A stretch of 17,370 bases of DNA from Burkholderiales bacterium (GTDB taxonomy: Bacteria > Pseudomonadota > Gammaproteobacteria > Burkholderiales > Usitatibacteraceae), in assembly GCA_017880705.1 (NCBI GenBank), contig JADGRS010000016.1, positions 1 through 17,370 of the forward strand, written 5' to 3'. The notes beneath the pieces are model-generated. The model did not search any database and was not told where the DNA came from. It worked only from the letters and a program-made list of their open reading frames with translations. Positions 1 to 7,528 of the stretch are shown piece by piece (position 1 is the first letter of the stretch; every line of letters starts with the position of its first letter). A program made the translations under genes and the position numbers.

Positions 1-353
1 GTCCCGCGGATCTCGGCGATGACGTCGCTGCTGCCGTCGACCCCTTTCGTCCATAGCGTTCCGAAGACATACTGCGCGGGTGTGGCCGGGCGGCTCTCGA
101 ACGGGATGTGGCAGTCGGTGCAGGTCGCGCGCACGCCGCTCGAGTTCTCGAAGTGCGGCCCGCGCTCGTAGGCCGAGGCCGCCCAACTCATCGAGTGGCA
201 CGCGGTCGAGCAGAAGGCGACGGTGCTCGTCGCATTGACCATCCAGGTCGTGGCTCCAGCGATGACGATTCCGATCGCGGCGCCCAATACGATCAGCAGG
301 AACATCGTCCGGCTCATGCCGCGTTGCCTGGAGGGTCCCGTCGCCGCGTTCAT
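1..353 (-). CDS. NapC/NirT-family membrane-anchored multiheme cytochrome c (partial, C-terminus beyond window)
   Basis: The reading frame begins at ATG 353 and stays open to the left edge (117 codons), so only the N-terminal part is present. Residues about 16-38 form one hydrophobic anchor helix, followed by a periplasmic heme domain. Heme site 2 is CTDCH (residues 78-82) in the context GVRATCTDCHIP, which is highly characteristic of the NapC/NirT/CymA quinol dehydrogenases. These pass electrons from the quinol pool to periplasmic reductases. Heme site 1 reads CSTACHSM (48-55): the His-x-Met pattern of this family is kept, but the cysteines are separated by three residues rather than two. The purine-rich run AGGGGGG a few bases upstream supports the ATG 353 start; an internal ATG at 317 is possible. 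The electron-accepting partner lies outside the window, so the pathway is unknown. Family call is strong; substrate is not inferable. Confidence 0.85.
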   Translation of the reverse strand, partial: MNAATGPSRQRGMSRTMFLLIVLGAAIGIVIAGATTWMVNATSTVAFCSTACHSMSWAASAYERGPHFENSSGVRATCTDCHIPFESRPATPAQYVFGTLWTKGVDGSSDVIAEIRG

Positions 354-544
354 GCCGCCCCCTATCGTTGCATCGCCTCGCCACGCTCGCCGCGGGCTTG
401 ATGCCGTGGTCCTTGAGAATCTGCCGATCGGTCTCTGCGACCGCCGGCGGAATCACCACGGATACGAGGTCAAACTATCAAAATGGCGAATCGCCGATCT
501 GACCTGCATCAAGCCGGACCACGAAGGGGGGCGCGGCGTGGCGG

Positions 545-2137
545 CTAGCGCCGCGGCGAGGGCAACTCCAGGTAAGCATCGCTCGGCAGCTCCGGCACCC
601 GCGGCGAATGCCCCGATCCGGCAAGCTTGAATACGCTCACCGCCTCCTCGAGATCGCGCGCCTGGTCGCTCATCGACTGGGCCGCGGCGGACGCCTGCTC
701 CACGAGCGCGGCGTTCTGCTGCGTCACGTTCTCGATCTGGGCCACGGCCAGGCCCATCTGCGAGATGCCGGCGGACTGCTCCGTCGAGGCCGACGAGATT
801 TCGCTCACGACTCCCGAGACTTCGCTGATCGACTGGACGATCTGCTCGACGCTCGTCCCGGCTTCCGAGGCGAGGCGCCGGCCGGTGGCCACCGCCTGCG
901 TGGAAGCGCCGATGAGGTCCTTGATCTCCCGGGCCGAGGCCGCGCTCTTCTGCGCGAGGCTGCGCACCTCCGCGGCCACGACCGCGAATCCGCGCCCCTG
1001 CTCGCCCGCGCGCGCGGCCTCGACGGCGGCATTGAGGGCGAGGATGTTCGTCTGGAAGGCGATGCTGTCGATCACGGAGACGATGTTGGCGATGCTTCCC
1101 GAGCGCCGGTCGATCTCGTCCATGGTGGTGGCCACGCTGCGCACCACCGCGCCGCCCTGGGTCGCGACCACGGTGGACGCCTGCGCCAGCGACTTGGCGC
1201 GCACCGCGTGGGCCGCGTTCCGCTTCACCGTAGCGGTGAGCTCTTCCATGTTGGAGGCCGTCTCCTCGAGCGACGACGCCTGCTCGTCGGTGCGGGCGGA
1301 AAGATCGGTCATCCCCGCGGAGATCTCGTGAGCCACGGCGCGCACCGATCCCGCGGCGACCCGGATGTTTTCGATGAGGCTCGCAAGCGAGCCCTGCATC
1401 TCCTTGAGCGCCGCGAGCTGGCTCGTCGTGTCGTCGCGGTCCAGCTCGATGGGCATCGCGAGGTCGCCGCGCGCGATGGCCCTCGCGATGCGCGTCGCGT
1501 ATTCCGGCTCGCCTCCGAGCTGGCGCCAGATCGCCTTCACGATGAGGTGCGACACCAGCATCAGCAGCAGCACGACGGCGGCCGCGGCGCCAATGATGGC
1601 GCGCAGCAGGTTGCGGATGTTCTCCTCGGTCGCCGCGAGGTTCGCCGCGAACTGCGCGCTCGCGCGCTGCGTGGCCTTGTCGAGGTCGTCGTTGAGCAGC
1701 CGGATCGCACCCTGCATCGTGGCCACGCCCGGCTTGGCGTCGCCCGTCTCGATCCCGAGCATGATGCGCGCGACGGAATCCGCGGGAGTGCGATAGTCGT
1801 CGAACTCTGCGCCCACGCGGCGAACGAATTCGCTTTCGCCCGGAATCCGGCCGATCTGCTGCAGCAACTCCTTCACCCGCCCGCTGTCCGCTCGCGCCTC
1901 GTCGAGCTTCGTCCTCTCGCCCTCGGACACGGCCGTGTTGAAGTCGTCGGTGATCCGCTGCACCGCGCTCGAGAGGGCCTTCACCTTCTCCATCAGCGGA
2001 TAGTCGACCACGCTCACGTGATCGATGAGCGCGAGAGCTCGCGAAGAGTAAGCGAGGCTCACCGCGATGCCGATGCCGAAGATCAGCACGGCGATCGCCG
2101 GCAGCGACCAGATCTGCTTCCTGACCCCGAGGTGCAT
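545..2137 (-). CDS. Methyl-accepting chemotaxis receptor
   Basis: Transmembrane chemoreceptor of 530 residues that would signal through CheA/CheW to the flagellar motor. Visible layout: TM1 at about 10-30, a helical periplasmic sensor region at about 31-178, TM2 at about 180-201, a HAMP-like stretch with LGGEPEYA and ARAIARGDL at 207-226, then a long coiled-coil signalling domain. The hairpin tip [35 protein letters not shown] lies at about 361-395, the most conserved part of the family. The domain ends at about 505 (VFKL). There is no C-terminal CheR-binding pentapeptide of the NWETF type; the tail ends LPSPRR. ATG 2137 lies 13 bases after the stop of the upstream binding-protein gene and has only a weak Shine-Dalgarno, suggesting translational coupling. 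Co-transcription with a periplasmic binding protein and porin suggests a nutrient-sensing role, possibly phosphate, but the ligand is inference. Confidence 0.93.
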   Translation of the reverse strand: MHLGVRKQIWSLPAIAVLIFGIGIAVSLAYSSRALALIDHVSVVDYPLMEKVKALSSAVQRITDDFNTAVSEGERTKLDEARADSGRVKELLQQIGRIPGESEFVRRVGAEFDDYRTPADSVARIMLGIETGDAKPGVATMQGAIRLLNDDLDKATQRASAQFAANLAATEENIRNLLRAIIGAAAAVVLLLMLVSHLIVKAIWRQLGGEPEYATRIARAIARGDLAMPIELDRDDTTSQLAALKEMQGSLASLIENIRVAAGSVRAVAHEISAGMTDLSARTDEQASSLEETASNMEELTATVKRNAAHAVRAKSLAQASTVVATQGGAVVRSVATTMDEIDRRSGSIANIVSVIDSIAFQTNILALNAAVEAARAGEQGRGFAVVAAEVRSLAQKSAASAREIKDLIGASTQAVATGRRLASEAGTSVEQIVQSISEVSGVVSEISSASTEQSAGISQMGLAVAQIENVTQQNAALVEQASAAAQSMSDQARDLEEAVSVFKLAGSGHSPRVPELPSDAYLELPSPRR

Positions 2138-2150
2138 GTCGGCGGCGCCG

Positions 2151-2579
2151 TTACTGGACGGTGAGCACGCTCTTCACGGTTGAATCGAGAGTGCCCTTGT
2201 CGATATAGCCGATGGCGGACGGATCGCTCGCCACGGCTTTCCTCACTTCCGCGGCGGACGGGAGCTCGCGCGGCGGCGAGCTCTTTCCGGAAAACACCTG
2301 CTTCGCCCAGTAGGCCTTCACCTGCCCCGGATTCTTGTCGGCCACCTTGCTGTGGAATTCGTCGCGCAGCGCCGCGCCCTCGGAGAGGTTGAGCGGCACC
2401 GCGGGCGCGCCGCCCGGGAAGGAGCTCGACTTGCCCAGGAAGAGTTGCGCCACCTGGTCCGCCGAGAGCGACGTCGCGGGATTCTTCGGATTGACGATCA
2501 CCACGAGCTCCGCGGACGCGGGCCATGCGAGGACGGCCGCCGCGGCGACGGCGATGAGACTGAGCCAGTTGTTCTTCAT
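2151..2579 (-). CDS. Small periplasmic phosphate-binding-type (PstS-like) protein
   Basis: Protein of 142 residues with a signal peptide: positive start, hydrophobic core at 7-19 and likely cleavage after ASA at 23. The mature part starts with a short beta strand ([11 protein letters not shown]), followed by [10 protein letters not shown] and, near the end, [11 protein letters not shown]. This is the layout of the PstS/PBP-like domain superfamily in single-domain form; full-length PstS proteins are more than twice as long. I chose ATG 2579 because AAGGGGA lies just upstream and the signal peptide starts there; a longer frame to 2708 runs back into the porin gene. The gene starts 14 bases after the porin stop and ends 13 bases before the chemoreceptor start. 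It may bind phosphate or another oxyanion for uptake or sensing. No permease or ATPase genes are adjacent, so it is not part of a complete ABC transporter here. Confidence 0.8.
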   Translation of the reverse strand: MKNNWLSLIAVAAAAVLAWPASAELVVIVNPKNPATSLSADQVAQLFLGKSSSFPGGAPAVPLNLSEGAALRDEFHSKVADKNPGQVKAYWAKQVFSGKSSPPRELPSAAEVRKAVASDPSAIGYIDKGTLDSTVKSVLTVQ

Positions 2580-2593
2580 GAGGGTCCCCTTGC

Positions 2594-3826
2594 TCAGAAT
2601 ACGAAGTCGACGGTGGCGCTGTAAACGTTCACATTGCCCCCGTTGAAATCGGGTGTGGGATGCTGGAAGCCGCCGGTCGAGCCTTGCGGAATCCGCACGC
2701 GGTCCCATTGCACTTTCACGTCGGCGTTCTTGGCGAACTGGTAACGCATGCCGAGCGCGACCACCTTCTGCGCGGTGTTCTGCCCGGCGAGCAGCGCGTT
2801 CACCCCGCCCGAGAGCGCGGCGAGGGGTCCCACGGGAGGAATCGTCGAGTCGGAGCTCGGGCTGTCCATCTTCACCTCGGAGAGCGTCACATACGGCATG
2901 AGATCACCGTGGCGATATCCGAACGTCGTGTACCACGCGGTGGTATCGCCAAGGAAGAAGTCCGCCTTGCGCTTCGCGTATTCGGCCTGGAAGAGCAGGT
3001 TGCCGCCTTCGTAGGCCGCGCCCGCCGACATGAAGGTGATTCTCTTGCCGGTCGCGTCGAGGCTGTCCGCGAGCTGCGCGGCCCCCGGCACGAATACGTC
3101 CACGCCGCGCAGGCCCCCGAAGAGCTGGTCGAGCGAGTCGGTGTGATAGGTGAACTTCGCCTGCATGTATCCCACGCGCGCCGTCCAGCCGCCCAGCTCG
3201 GCGCCGAGGTTGAGGCCGGCCATGTTGTCGATTTGCGCGGTGAGGTGATCGCTTCCGGCATTGGGAATCTGCGTGGGCGCCTTGCCGAAGTACGGCTGCG
3301 CGGTGAGATTGACGTCGCCCGCCGCGTGGCGAACGAGGAGATCGACGCCGCGGAAGTTGGTGAGCGCCACTTGCGAGTAGACGGCCGTCGGGGGGCGCAC
3401 CCAGGGGTTCGCGAATCCGACGAGGCGCGAATCCGAGATCATGAGGATCGGCGCAGGCATGATGCCGCCGCGGACACCCAGGTCGCGCGTGATCGCGTAC
3501 TTCGCGAAGGCCCATTCGACGTGCGGCTTGAATTGGTCGTCGGCGTTCTTGTTGGCGACGGCCTGGCCGACGAAAGACAGCGATTCGGTCATGCGGTAGT
3601 TCACTTGTCCGGCGAGAAGGCTGTCGACGGTGAAGTCGGCTTTCTTCTTCGCGCCGTTCGGCTGCAGGACGGAGGTCGCGAACTCCGCCTTGTCGGTATT
3701 CGTCGCGACGACGCCCGCCGTGCCGAATCCGCTGAATGAAAGATCGGACAGTCCGCCGATGTCGGCTTGCGCAATCGCGGGCATCAAGACGCTCGCGACC
3801 GCTGCAGCGACCAGGTTCTTCTTCAT
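2594..3826 (-). CDS. Outer-membrane beta-barrel porin-like protein
   Basis: Protein of 410 residues with a clear signal peptide (MKKNLVAAAVASVLMPAIAQA, cleavage after about residue 21). The mature part shows alternating hydrophobic/polar strands throughout, begins with LSFSGFGTAGV, and ends in VDFVF. A C-terminal phenylalanine is the usual outer-membrane insertion signal. ATG 3826 has GGGAGAA a few bases upstream, supporting this start. It is the first gene of a unit with the phosphate-binding-like gene and the chemoreceptor. I do not recognise the subfamily; it is not an obvious classical 16-strand betaproteobacterial OmpC-type porin, but such a barrel next to a PstS-like protein suggests uptake of a small anion across the outer membrane. 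Product class is solid; substrate is a guess. Confidence 0.78.
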   Translation of the reverse strand: MKKNLVAAAVASVLMPAIAQADIGGLSDLSFSGFGTAGVVATNTDKAEFATSVLQPNGAKKKADFTVDSLLAGQVNYRMTESLSFVGQAVANKNADDQFKPHVEWAFAKYAITRDLGVRGGIMPAPILMISDSRLVGFANPWVRPPTAVYSQVALTNFRGVDLLVRHAAGDVNLTAQPYFGKAPTQIPNAGSDHLTAQIDNMAGLNLGAELGGWTARVGYMQAKFTYHTDSLDQLFGGLRGVDVFVPGAAQLADSLDATGKRITFMSAGAAYEGGNLLFQAEYAKRKADFFLGDTTAWYTTFGYRHGDLMPYVTLSEVKMDSPSSDSTIPPVGPLAALSGGVNALLAGQNTAQKVVALGMRYQFAKNADVKVQWDRVRIPQGSTGGFQHPTPDFNGGNVNVYSATVDFVF

Positions 3827-3860
3827 CTATCGTTCTCCCAGGCTTTGGTAAGGCGCGCTC

Positions 3861-3876
3861 CGCGTGCATGCACGCG
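3861..3876. promoter_or_regulatory. 16-base perfect palindrome in the porin 5' region
   Basis: CGCGTGCATGCACGCG is fully self-complementary and lies 35-50 bases upstream of the porin start codon, so probably within the leader or promoter. It could be an operator for a dimeric regulator or a chance GC-rich palindrome. No matching known box is recognised. Confidence 0.3.
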
Positions 3877-3947
3877 TCCGCGATGTGCTGCGAAGGATAC
3901 GGGTCCCGATCGAAGGAAAATGTGATGTCTTGCACTATTCGACCCCG

Positions 3948-3965
3948 GCGTTGCACTTGCAACGC
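3948..3965. promoter_or_regulatory. 18-base dyad (8-base arms) in the yheS-porin intergenic region, operator candidate
   Basis: GCGTTGCACTTGCAACGC has two 8-base arms that are perfect reverse complements around a 2-base centre. With one unpaired base the symmetry extends further through flanking CCC and GGG. It sits about 120-140 bases upstream of the porin start. On the minus strand it contains TTGCAA, which could serve as a -35 for a weak AATAGT about 17 bases downstream. The 2-base centre is too short for a comfortable hairpin loop and no T-run follows, so a protein-binding operator is more plausible than a terminator. The regulator is unknown. Confidence 0.35.
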
Positions 3966-3972
3966 GGGAGGC

Positions 3973-3988
3973 CGCGGCGAGCGCCGCG
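3973..3988. other. GC-rich hairpin dyad downstream of yheS
   Basis: CGCGGCG and CGCCGCG flank a 2-base centre, giving a strong stem. It lies about 55 bases after the yheS stop on the minus strand and may help end yheS transcription. No T-tract follows, so it is not a canonical intrinsic terminator. Confidence 0.25.
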
Positions 3989-4040
3989 CGCCGAATCGGT
4001 GCGGCAAATCGGCCGGCGAAGAATGCGTTTCGACGGCCGG

Positions 4041-5954
4041 TCACCCCTTGAGCTTGTCGAGCTCCTTTTCGATCTCGGCTTGCGTCCAGAGCCAATCGTC
4101 CTCGAGCCCCGAGATGCGATCGAGGAGCTCCGCGCGGCGCTTGAGCGTCGACTGCAGGCGCTCGCGATTCGCTTCCTCGTACGCGTCGGGCAGGGCGAGC
4201 CACGCTTCGGCCTCCGCGCTTTCCCGCGCGAGCGGCGCGAGCTGCGCTTCGATCGCGGCGAGGCGCTTCTCGAACGGCTTGCGCGCCGCCGCTTCGCGCT
4301 GCCGCACGGAGGCTTCGCTGCGCCGCTCTTCCCTGCGATTGACCGAAGGCGTCTCCCGCCCCTCGCGCCTCGTGCCTCGGGCATGGTATTCGCGCGCCCA
4401 CTGCTTGTAGTCGTCGAGGTCGCCTTCGAACGGCGCGACCTTCCCGTCCGCGACCAGCATCCACTGATCCGTCGCGGCGGAGAGCAGGTGACGATCGTGG
4501 GCGACCACGATGAGGGCGCCTTCGAAGTCGGTGAGCGCCTGCGCAAGCGCCTCGCGCATCTCGATGTCGAGGTGGTTCGTCGGCTCGTCGAGAAGCAGGA
4601 GGTTGGGTCGCTGCCAGACGATCAGCGCAAGCGCGAGGCGCGCCTTCTCGCCGCCCGACAGGCTCGCCACCTTCTGCGAGACCTGGTCGCCGCGAAAATC
4701 GAAGCCGCCGAGAAAATCGCGGAATGACTGCTCACGCTCCCCCGGCGCGAGGCGCGCGAGGTGCCAGAGCGCGCTCTCGTCCAGGCGCAGCTGGTCGACC
4801 TGGTGCTGCGCGAAGTAGCCGATGCGCAGACCTTGCGCGCGATGGATCTCGCCTGCCGTCGGCACGAGGTCCCCGACGATCGCCTTCAGCAGCGTCGACT
4901 TGCCCGCGCCGTTCGGGCCGAGAAGGCCGATGGCGTCGCCGGGGAGCACGCTCCACTCGACGCCGCTCAGCACGGGCGCGCCGCCGTATCCGACCGAAAC
5001 GTCCTCGAGGCGGAAGAGCTGGCGGGGCTTCTCCGCCGGCGCCTTGAACGCGAAATAGAAAGGCGAATCGACGTGGGCGGCGGCGATGCGCTCGAGCTTT
5101 TCCAGCGCGCGGATGCGGCTCTGCGCCTGGCGCGCCTTGGTGGCCTTCGCGCGAAAGCGCGTGATGAACGCCTCGAGGTGCGCGACGACGCGCTGCTGCT
5201 TCTCGTATGCGGCCTGCTGCTGGCCGAGCCGGGCCGCGCGCTGCGTCTCGAAGGCGCTGTAGTTTCCCGCGTACGCATTGAGCTTGCGGTTTTCGACATG
5301 CACGATGCCGCCCACTACGGCATCGAGAAACTCGCGGTCGTGAGTGATGAGGATCACCGCTCCGGGAAATGCCCCGAGCCAGTCTTCGAGCCACAGCACC
5401 GCGTCGAGGTCGAGGTGGTTGGTCGGCTCGTCCAGCAGCAGCAGGTCGGCGCGGCACATGAGGGCGCGCGCGAGGTTCAACCGCATGCGCCAGCCGCCCG
5501 AGAACCGCGCCACCACCCGGGACTGCGCGGCTTCGTCGAATCCGAGGCCGGCGAGCAGCGTCTGCCCGCGGGCCCTCGCCTGGTATCCGCCGATCTCCTC
5601 GTAGCGCGCGTGCAGGTTCGCGAGGTGGATTCCCTCCTCGTGGGCGGCTTCCGCGATCGCGATCTCGCGCTCGATCTCGCGCAGCTCCTCGTCGCCGTCC
5701 ATCACGAACTCGAGCGCCGCGCGCTCGACGGCGGGCGTCTCCTGCGCCACGTGGGACATGACCCAGCGCGGCGGCAGGTCGACTTCGCCCGCGTCGGCGT
5801 GCAGCTCGCCCCGCACCAGAGCGAAGAGGCTCGACTTGCCGCTGCCGTTGGGCCCCACGAGCCCGACCTTCTGCCCGGGGTGCACGTTCATCGACGCGCC
5901 CTCGAGCAGCACTCGCGCGCCGCGGCGCAACGTCACATCCCTGATTCTCAGCAC
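4041..5954 (-). CDS. yheS: ABC-F ATPase YheS
   Basis: Cytoplasmic ABC-F family protein of 637 residues, the same length as E. coli YheS as I recall it and similar along its whole length. It has two nucleotide-binding domains and no membrane segments. Domain 1: Walker A GPNGSGKSS (34-42), signature FSGGWRMRLNLARAL (151-165), Walker B LLLLDEPTNHLD (171-182). The charged linker (P-site tRNA interaction motif) spans about 238-305 and contains RFRAKATKARQAQSR. Domain 2: GPNGAGKST (346-354), LSGGEKARLAL (432-442), LLLLDEPTNHLD (452-463). A basic/acidic coiled-coil tail follows (about 540-637). ABC-F proteins act at the ribosomal E site to relieve stalled translation; for YheS this is known only in outline. 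The start is GTG at 5954; an in-frame TGA lies 6 bases upstream, so it cannot be longer. The Shine-Dalgarno is weak. The gene is divergent from pyrE. Confidence 0.95.
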   Translation of the reverse strand: MLRIRDVTLRRGARVLLEGASMNVHPGQKVGLVGPNGSGKSSLFALVRGELHADAGEVDLPPRWVMSHVAQETPAVERAALEFVMDGDEELREIEREIAIAEAAHEEGIHLANLHARYEEIGGYQARARGQTLLAGLGFDEAAQSRVVARFSGGWRMRLNLARALMCRADLLLLDEPTNHLDLDAVLWLEDWLGAFPGAVILITHDREFLDAVVGGIVHVENRKLNAYAGNYSAFETQRAARLGQQQAAYEKQQRVVAHLEAFITRFRAKATKARQAQSRIRALEKLERIAAAHVDSPFYFAFKAPAEKPRQLFRLEDVSVGYGGAPVLSGVEWSVLPGDAIGLLGPNGAGKSTLLKAIVGDLVPTAGEIHRAQGLRIGYFAQHQVDQLRLDESALWHLARLAPGEREQSFRDFLGGFDFRGDQVSQKVASLSGGEKARLALALIVWQRPNLLLLDEPTNHLDIEMREALAQALTDFEGALIVVAHDRHLLSAATDQWMLVADGKVAPFEGDLDDYKQWAREYHARGTRREGRETPSVNRREERRSEASVRQREAAARKPFEKRLAAIEAQLAPLARESAEAEAWLALPDAYEEANRERLQSTLKRRAELLDRISGLEDDWLWTQAEIEKELDKLKG

Positions 5955-6007
5955 GCTTCAGATGCTTTGAGCGAAAATAGCGGCTATCGTACCCCCCGGA
6001 CTCGCCC
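5955..6007. promoter_or_regulatory. Divergent yheS/pyrE promoter region
   Basis: These 53 bases must hold the start signals for both genes unless promoters lie inside coding sequence. An AT-richer core at 5973-5990 contains the small dyad ATAGCGGCTAT. TATCGT (5985-5990) is a possible -10 for pyrE, which would give a leader of only about 10-15 bases. TATTTT on the minus strand (5979-5974) is a possible -10 for yheS. Matching -35 boxes are not convincing. Confidence 0.35.
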
Positions 6008-6691
6008 ATGACCGTTGCCGCCCTTTCCGCCGAAGCCCCCGACCGCGACGCGTTCCGCCGCGAGTTCGTCGACTTCGCCATTCGCGCGGGGGTGCTTCGC
6101 TTCGGCGAGTTCAAGACCAAGGCGGGCCGCCTCTCGCCGTACTTCTTCAACGCGGGGCTGTTCTGCGACGGGGCGAAGCTGGGCGAGCTCGCGGGCTTCT
6201 ACGCCCGCGCGGCCCTGGCCTCCGGGATCCGCTTCGACCTGATCTTCGGGCCCGCGTACAAGGGCATCACGCTGGCGGCGGCGACGGCGGTGGCCCTTGC
6301 CGGTCTCGGTCACAATGTGCCGTTCTCGTTCAACCGCAAGGAAGCGAAGGACCATGGCGAGGGCGGCAACATCGTCGGCGCTCCCCTGAAGGGACGCGTC
6401 CTCGTCATCGACGACGTGATCACGGACGGCGCCTCGAAGCGCGAGGCGATCGACCTCATCCTCCAAGCGGGAGCGGTTCCGGCTGGCGTGCTAATTGCTC
6501 TGGACCGCCAGGAACGCGGGCAGGGCGAGCTCTCGGCGACGCAGGAAGTCAGCCGCGACTACGGCTTGCCCGTTGCCGCCATCGCGAGCGTCGCGGACAT
6601 CGTCGCGACACTGCGCGCCCGGCCCGGCGAGGCGGGCAACGTCGAGCGTATCGAGGCCTACCGAAAACAGTACGGAGTGGCTCAACCATGA
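6008..6691 (+). CDS. pyrE: Orotate phosphoribosyltransferase
   Basis: Protein of 227 residues that converts orotate plus PRPP to orotidine 5'-phosphate in de novo pyrimidine synthesis, in the cytoplasm as a dimer. Family landmarks are intact: [12 protein letters not shown] (41-52), FGPAYKGI (80-87), the flexible catalytic loop [13 protein letters not shown] (108-120), and the PRPP-binding motif [17 protein letters not shown] (131-147) followed by LDRQERG. It is about 14 residues longer than E. coli PyrE, mainly through an N-terminal [14 protein letters not shown] extension. There is no good Shine-Dalgarno before ATG 6008, so initiation may depend on a short leader. The stop (TGA 6689-6691) lies just upstream of a short-spaced downstream gene, suggesting co-transcription. 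Confidence 0.97.
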   Translation: MTVAALSAEAPDRDAFRREFVDFAIRAGVLRFGEFKTKAGRLSPYFFNAGLFCDGAKLGELAGFYARAALASGIRFDLIFGPAYKGITLAAATAVALAGLGHNVPFSFNRKEAKDHGEGGNIVGAPLKGRVLVIDDVITDGASKREAIDLILQAGAVPAGVLIALDRQERGQGELSATQEVSRDYGLPVAAIASVADIVATLRARPGEAGNVERIEAYRKQYGVAQP

Positions 6692-6711
6692 TGAAAACAA
6701 GGCGCGCGTTG

Positions 6712-6717
6712 GGAGAG
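6712..6717 (+). promoter_or_regulatory. Ribosome binding site deciding the start of the DUF4124-like gene
   Basis: GGAGAG followed by a 6-base spacer to ATG 6724. It selects this start over the upstream ATG at 6688, which overlaps the pyrE stop but would put about 12 polar residues before the signal peptide. Confidence 0.7.
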
Positions 6718-6723
6718 AAGAAA

Positions 6724-7524
6724 ATGAGAAGAATATTTCTGTTGTTGGCGGTCGCATTCGCCACGTCGGCCGGGGCCACGTTCAAGTGCGTCGACCCCAA
6801 GGGCGTCACGCGGATCGGGGACACGCCTCCGGAAGAGTGCGGCAACGTCGTCGTCTACGAGATCAGCGCGGGCGGCGCCGTCATCAAGAAGATCGAGCCC
6901 ACTCCGACGCCGGAGCAAGTGAAGGCGCTTGAGGAAGACCGGGAGCGCAAGAAGGAGTCCGACCGCGCCGCCGCCGACCAGAAGCGCAAGGACGCGGCGT
7001 TGCTCGCTTCCTTCAGCGGCGAGAAAGAGTTCGACGTCGCGCGCGACCGCAATATCGAGCCGCTGGTCGGGCGCATCCAGGGCAACGAGGAGCGCCTGAA
7101 GGAAATCGCCAAGCGCATCAAGGAGCTCGAGGACGAGATGGAGTTCTACAAGGCCGGCAAGAGCGGCAAGGCCGGCAAGAGCGGTGAGCCTCCGCCGGTG
7201 CTGGTCGAGGTCATGGCTCGCTCGCGCGCCGAGAAGGCCACGCTCGAGAAGGCGAACGTCGGCTACCAGAAGGAGATCGAGGACATCAAGGCGAAGTTCG
7301 AGATCGACAAGCGGCGCTGGGTGAGCCTGAAGACGGATCCTTCGTCGCGCAACATGCAGCCCGAGCCCGCGAAGGCCGCGGTGGCCGGCACCATGATCCC
7401 CGGCGCGGCCGGCACGGCGAACTGCGCCGGCAAGATCTACGAATGCCAGGCGGGGCAGACCTATGTCTGCCACCGCGGCGACGGCTATGCCTACAAGGTG
7501 AACTGCGTGGTCGAGCGCAAGTAG
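6724..7524 (+). CDS. Exported DUF4124-like coiled-coil protein of unknown function
   Basis: Protein of 266 residues. A signal peptide (MRRIFLLLAVAFATSAGA) is followed directly by TFKCVDPKGVTRIGDTPPEEC (19-39), the pattern of the DUF4124 domain, which is common in exported betaproteobacterial proteins. Residues about 60-145 and 165-200 are highly charged and predicted to be coiled coil. Between them is a flexible KAGKSGKAGKSGEPPP linker encoded by a short tandem repeat. The C-terminal part (about 230-266) carries four cysteines (234, 241, 249, 261) in CAGKIYECQAGQTYVCH...VNC, which could form disulfides in the periplasm; two more (22, 39) are in the DUF4124 part. It starts 32 bases after pyrE and is probably co-transcribed with it. 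No link with pyrimidine synthesis is visible. The role is unknown. Confidence 0.82.
   Translation: MRRIFLLLAVAFATSAGATFKCVDPKGVTRIGDTPPEECGNVVVYEISAGGAVIKKIEPTPTPEQVKALEEDRERKKESDRAAADQKRKDAALLASFSGEKEFDVARDRNIEPLVGRIQGNEERLKEIAKRIKELEDEMEFYKAGKSGKAGKSGEPPPVLVEVMARSRAEKATLEKANVGYQKEIEDIKAKFEIDKRRWVSLKTDPSSRNMQPEPAKAAVAGTMIPGAAGTANCAGKIYECQAGQTYVCHRGDGYAYKVNCVVERK
7150..7185 (+). repeat. Two tandem copies of an 18-base coding repeat
   Basis: AAGGCCGGCAAGAGCGGC (7150-7167) is repeated immediately (7168-7185) with one change in the last base. It encodes KAGKSG twice, a flexible basic linker between two coiled-coil segments. Length variation between strains by slippage is plausible. Confidence 0.8.
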
Positions 7525-7528
7525 CGAT

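Noticed and set aside
354..544. Possible FNR or CRP box upstream of the cytochrome gene
   Set aside because: TTGATA (481-476) on the minus strand lacks a matching ATCAA half at the right distance, and no TGTGA-N6-TCACA pattern is present. A small dyad GGCGA-A-TCGCC (485-495) is too short to interpret. I see nothing else in these 191 bases.
108..630. Two overlapping plus-strand open frames near the left edge
   Set aside because: The minus strand here encodes a heme-binding cytochrome with family motifs; the plus-strand products show no signal or domain.
608..2164. 518-codon open frame on the plus strand opposite the chemoreceptor
   Set aside because: Composition is His/Arg/Leu-rich and low in complexity. 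The minus-strand gene encodes an unmistakable chemoreceptor.
2580..2708. Upstream extension of the phosphate-binding-like gene to an ATG at 2708
   Set aside because: It would run through the end of the porin gene and bury the signal peptide inside the protein. ATG 2579 has a ribosome site.
4761..6011. 416-codon open frame on the plus strand opposite yheS
   Set aside because: Antisense shadow of an intact ABC-F gene.
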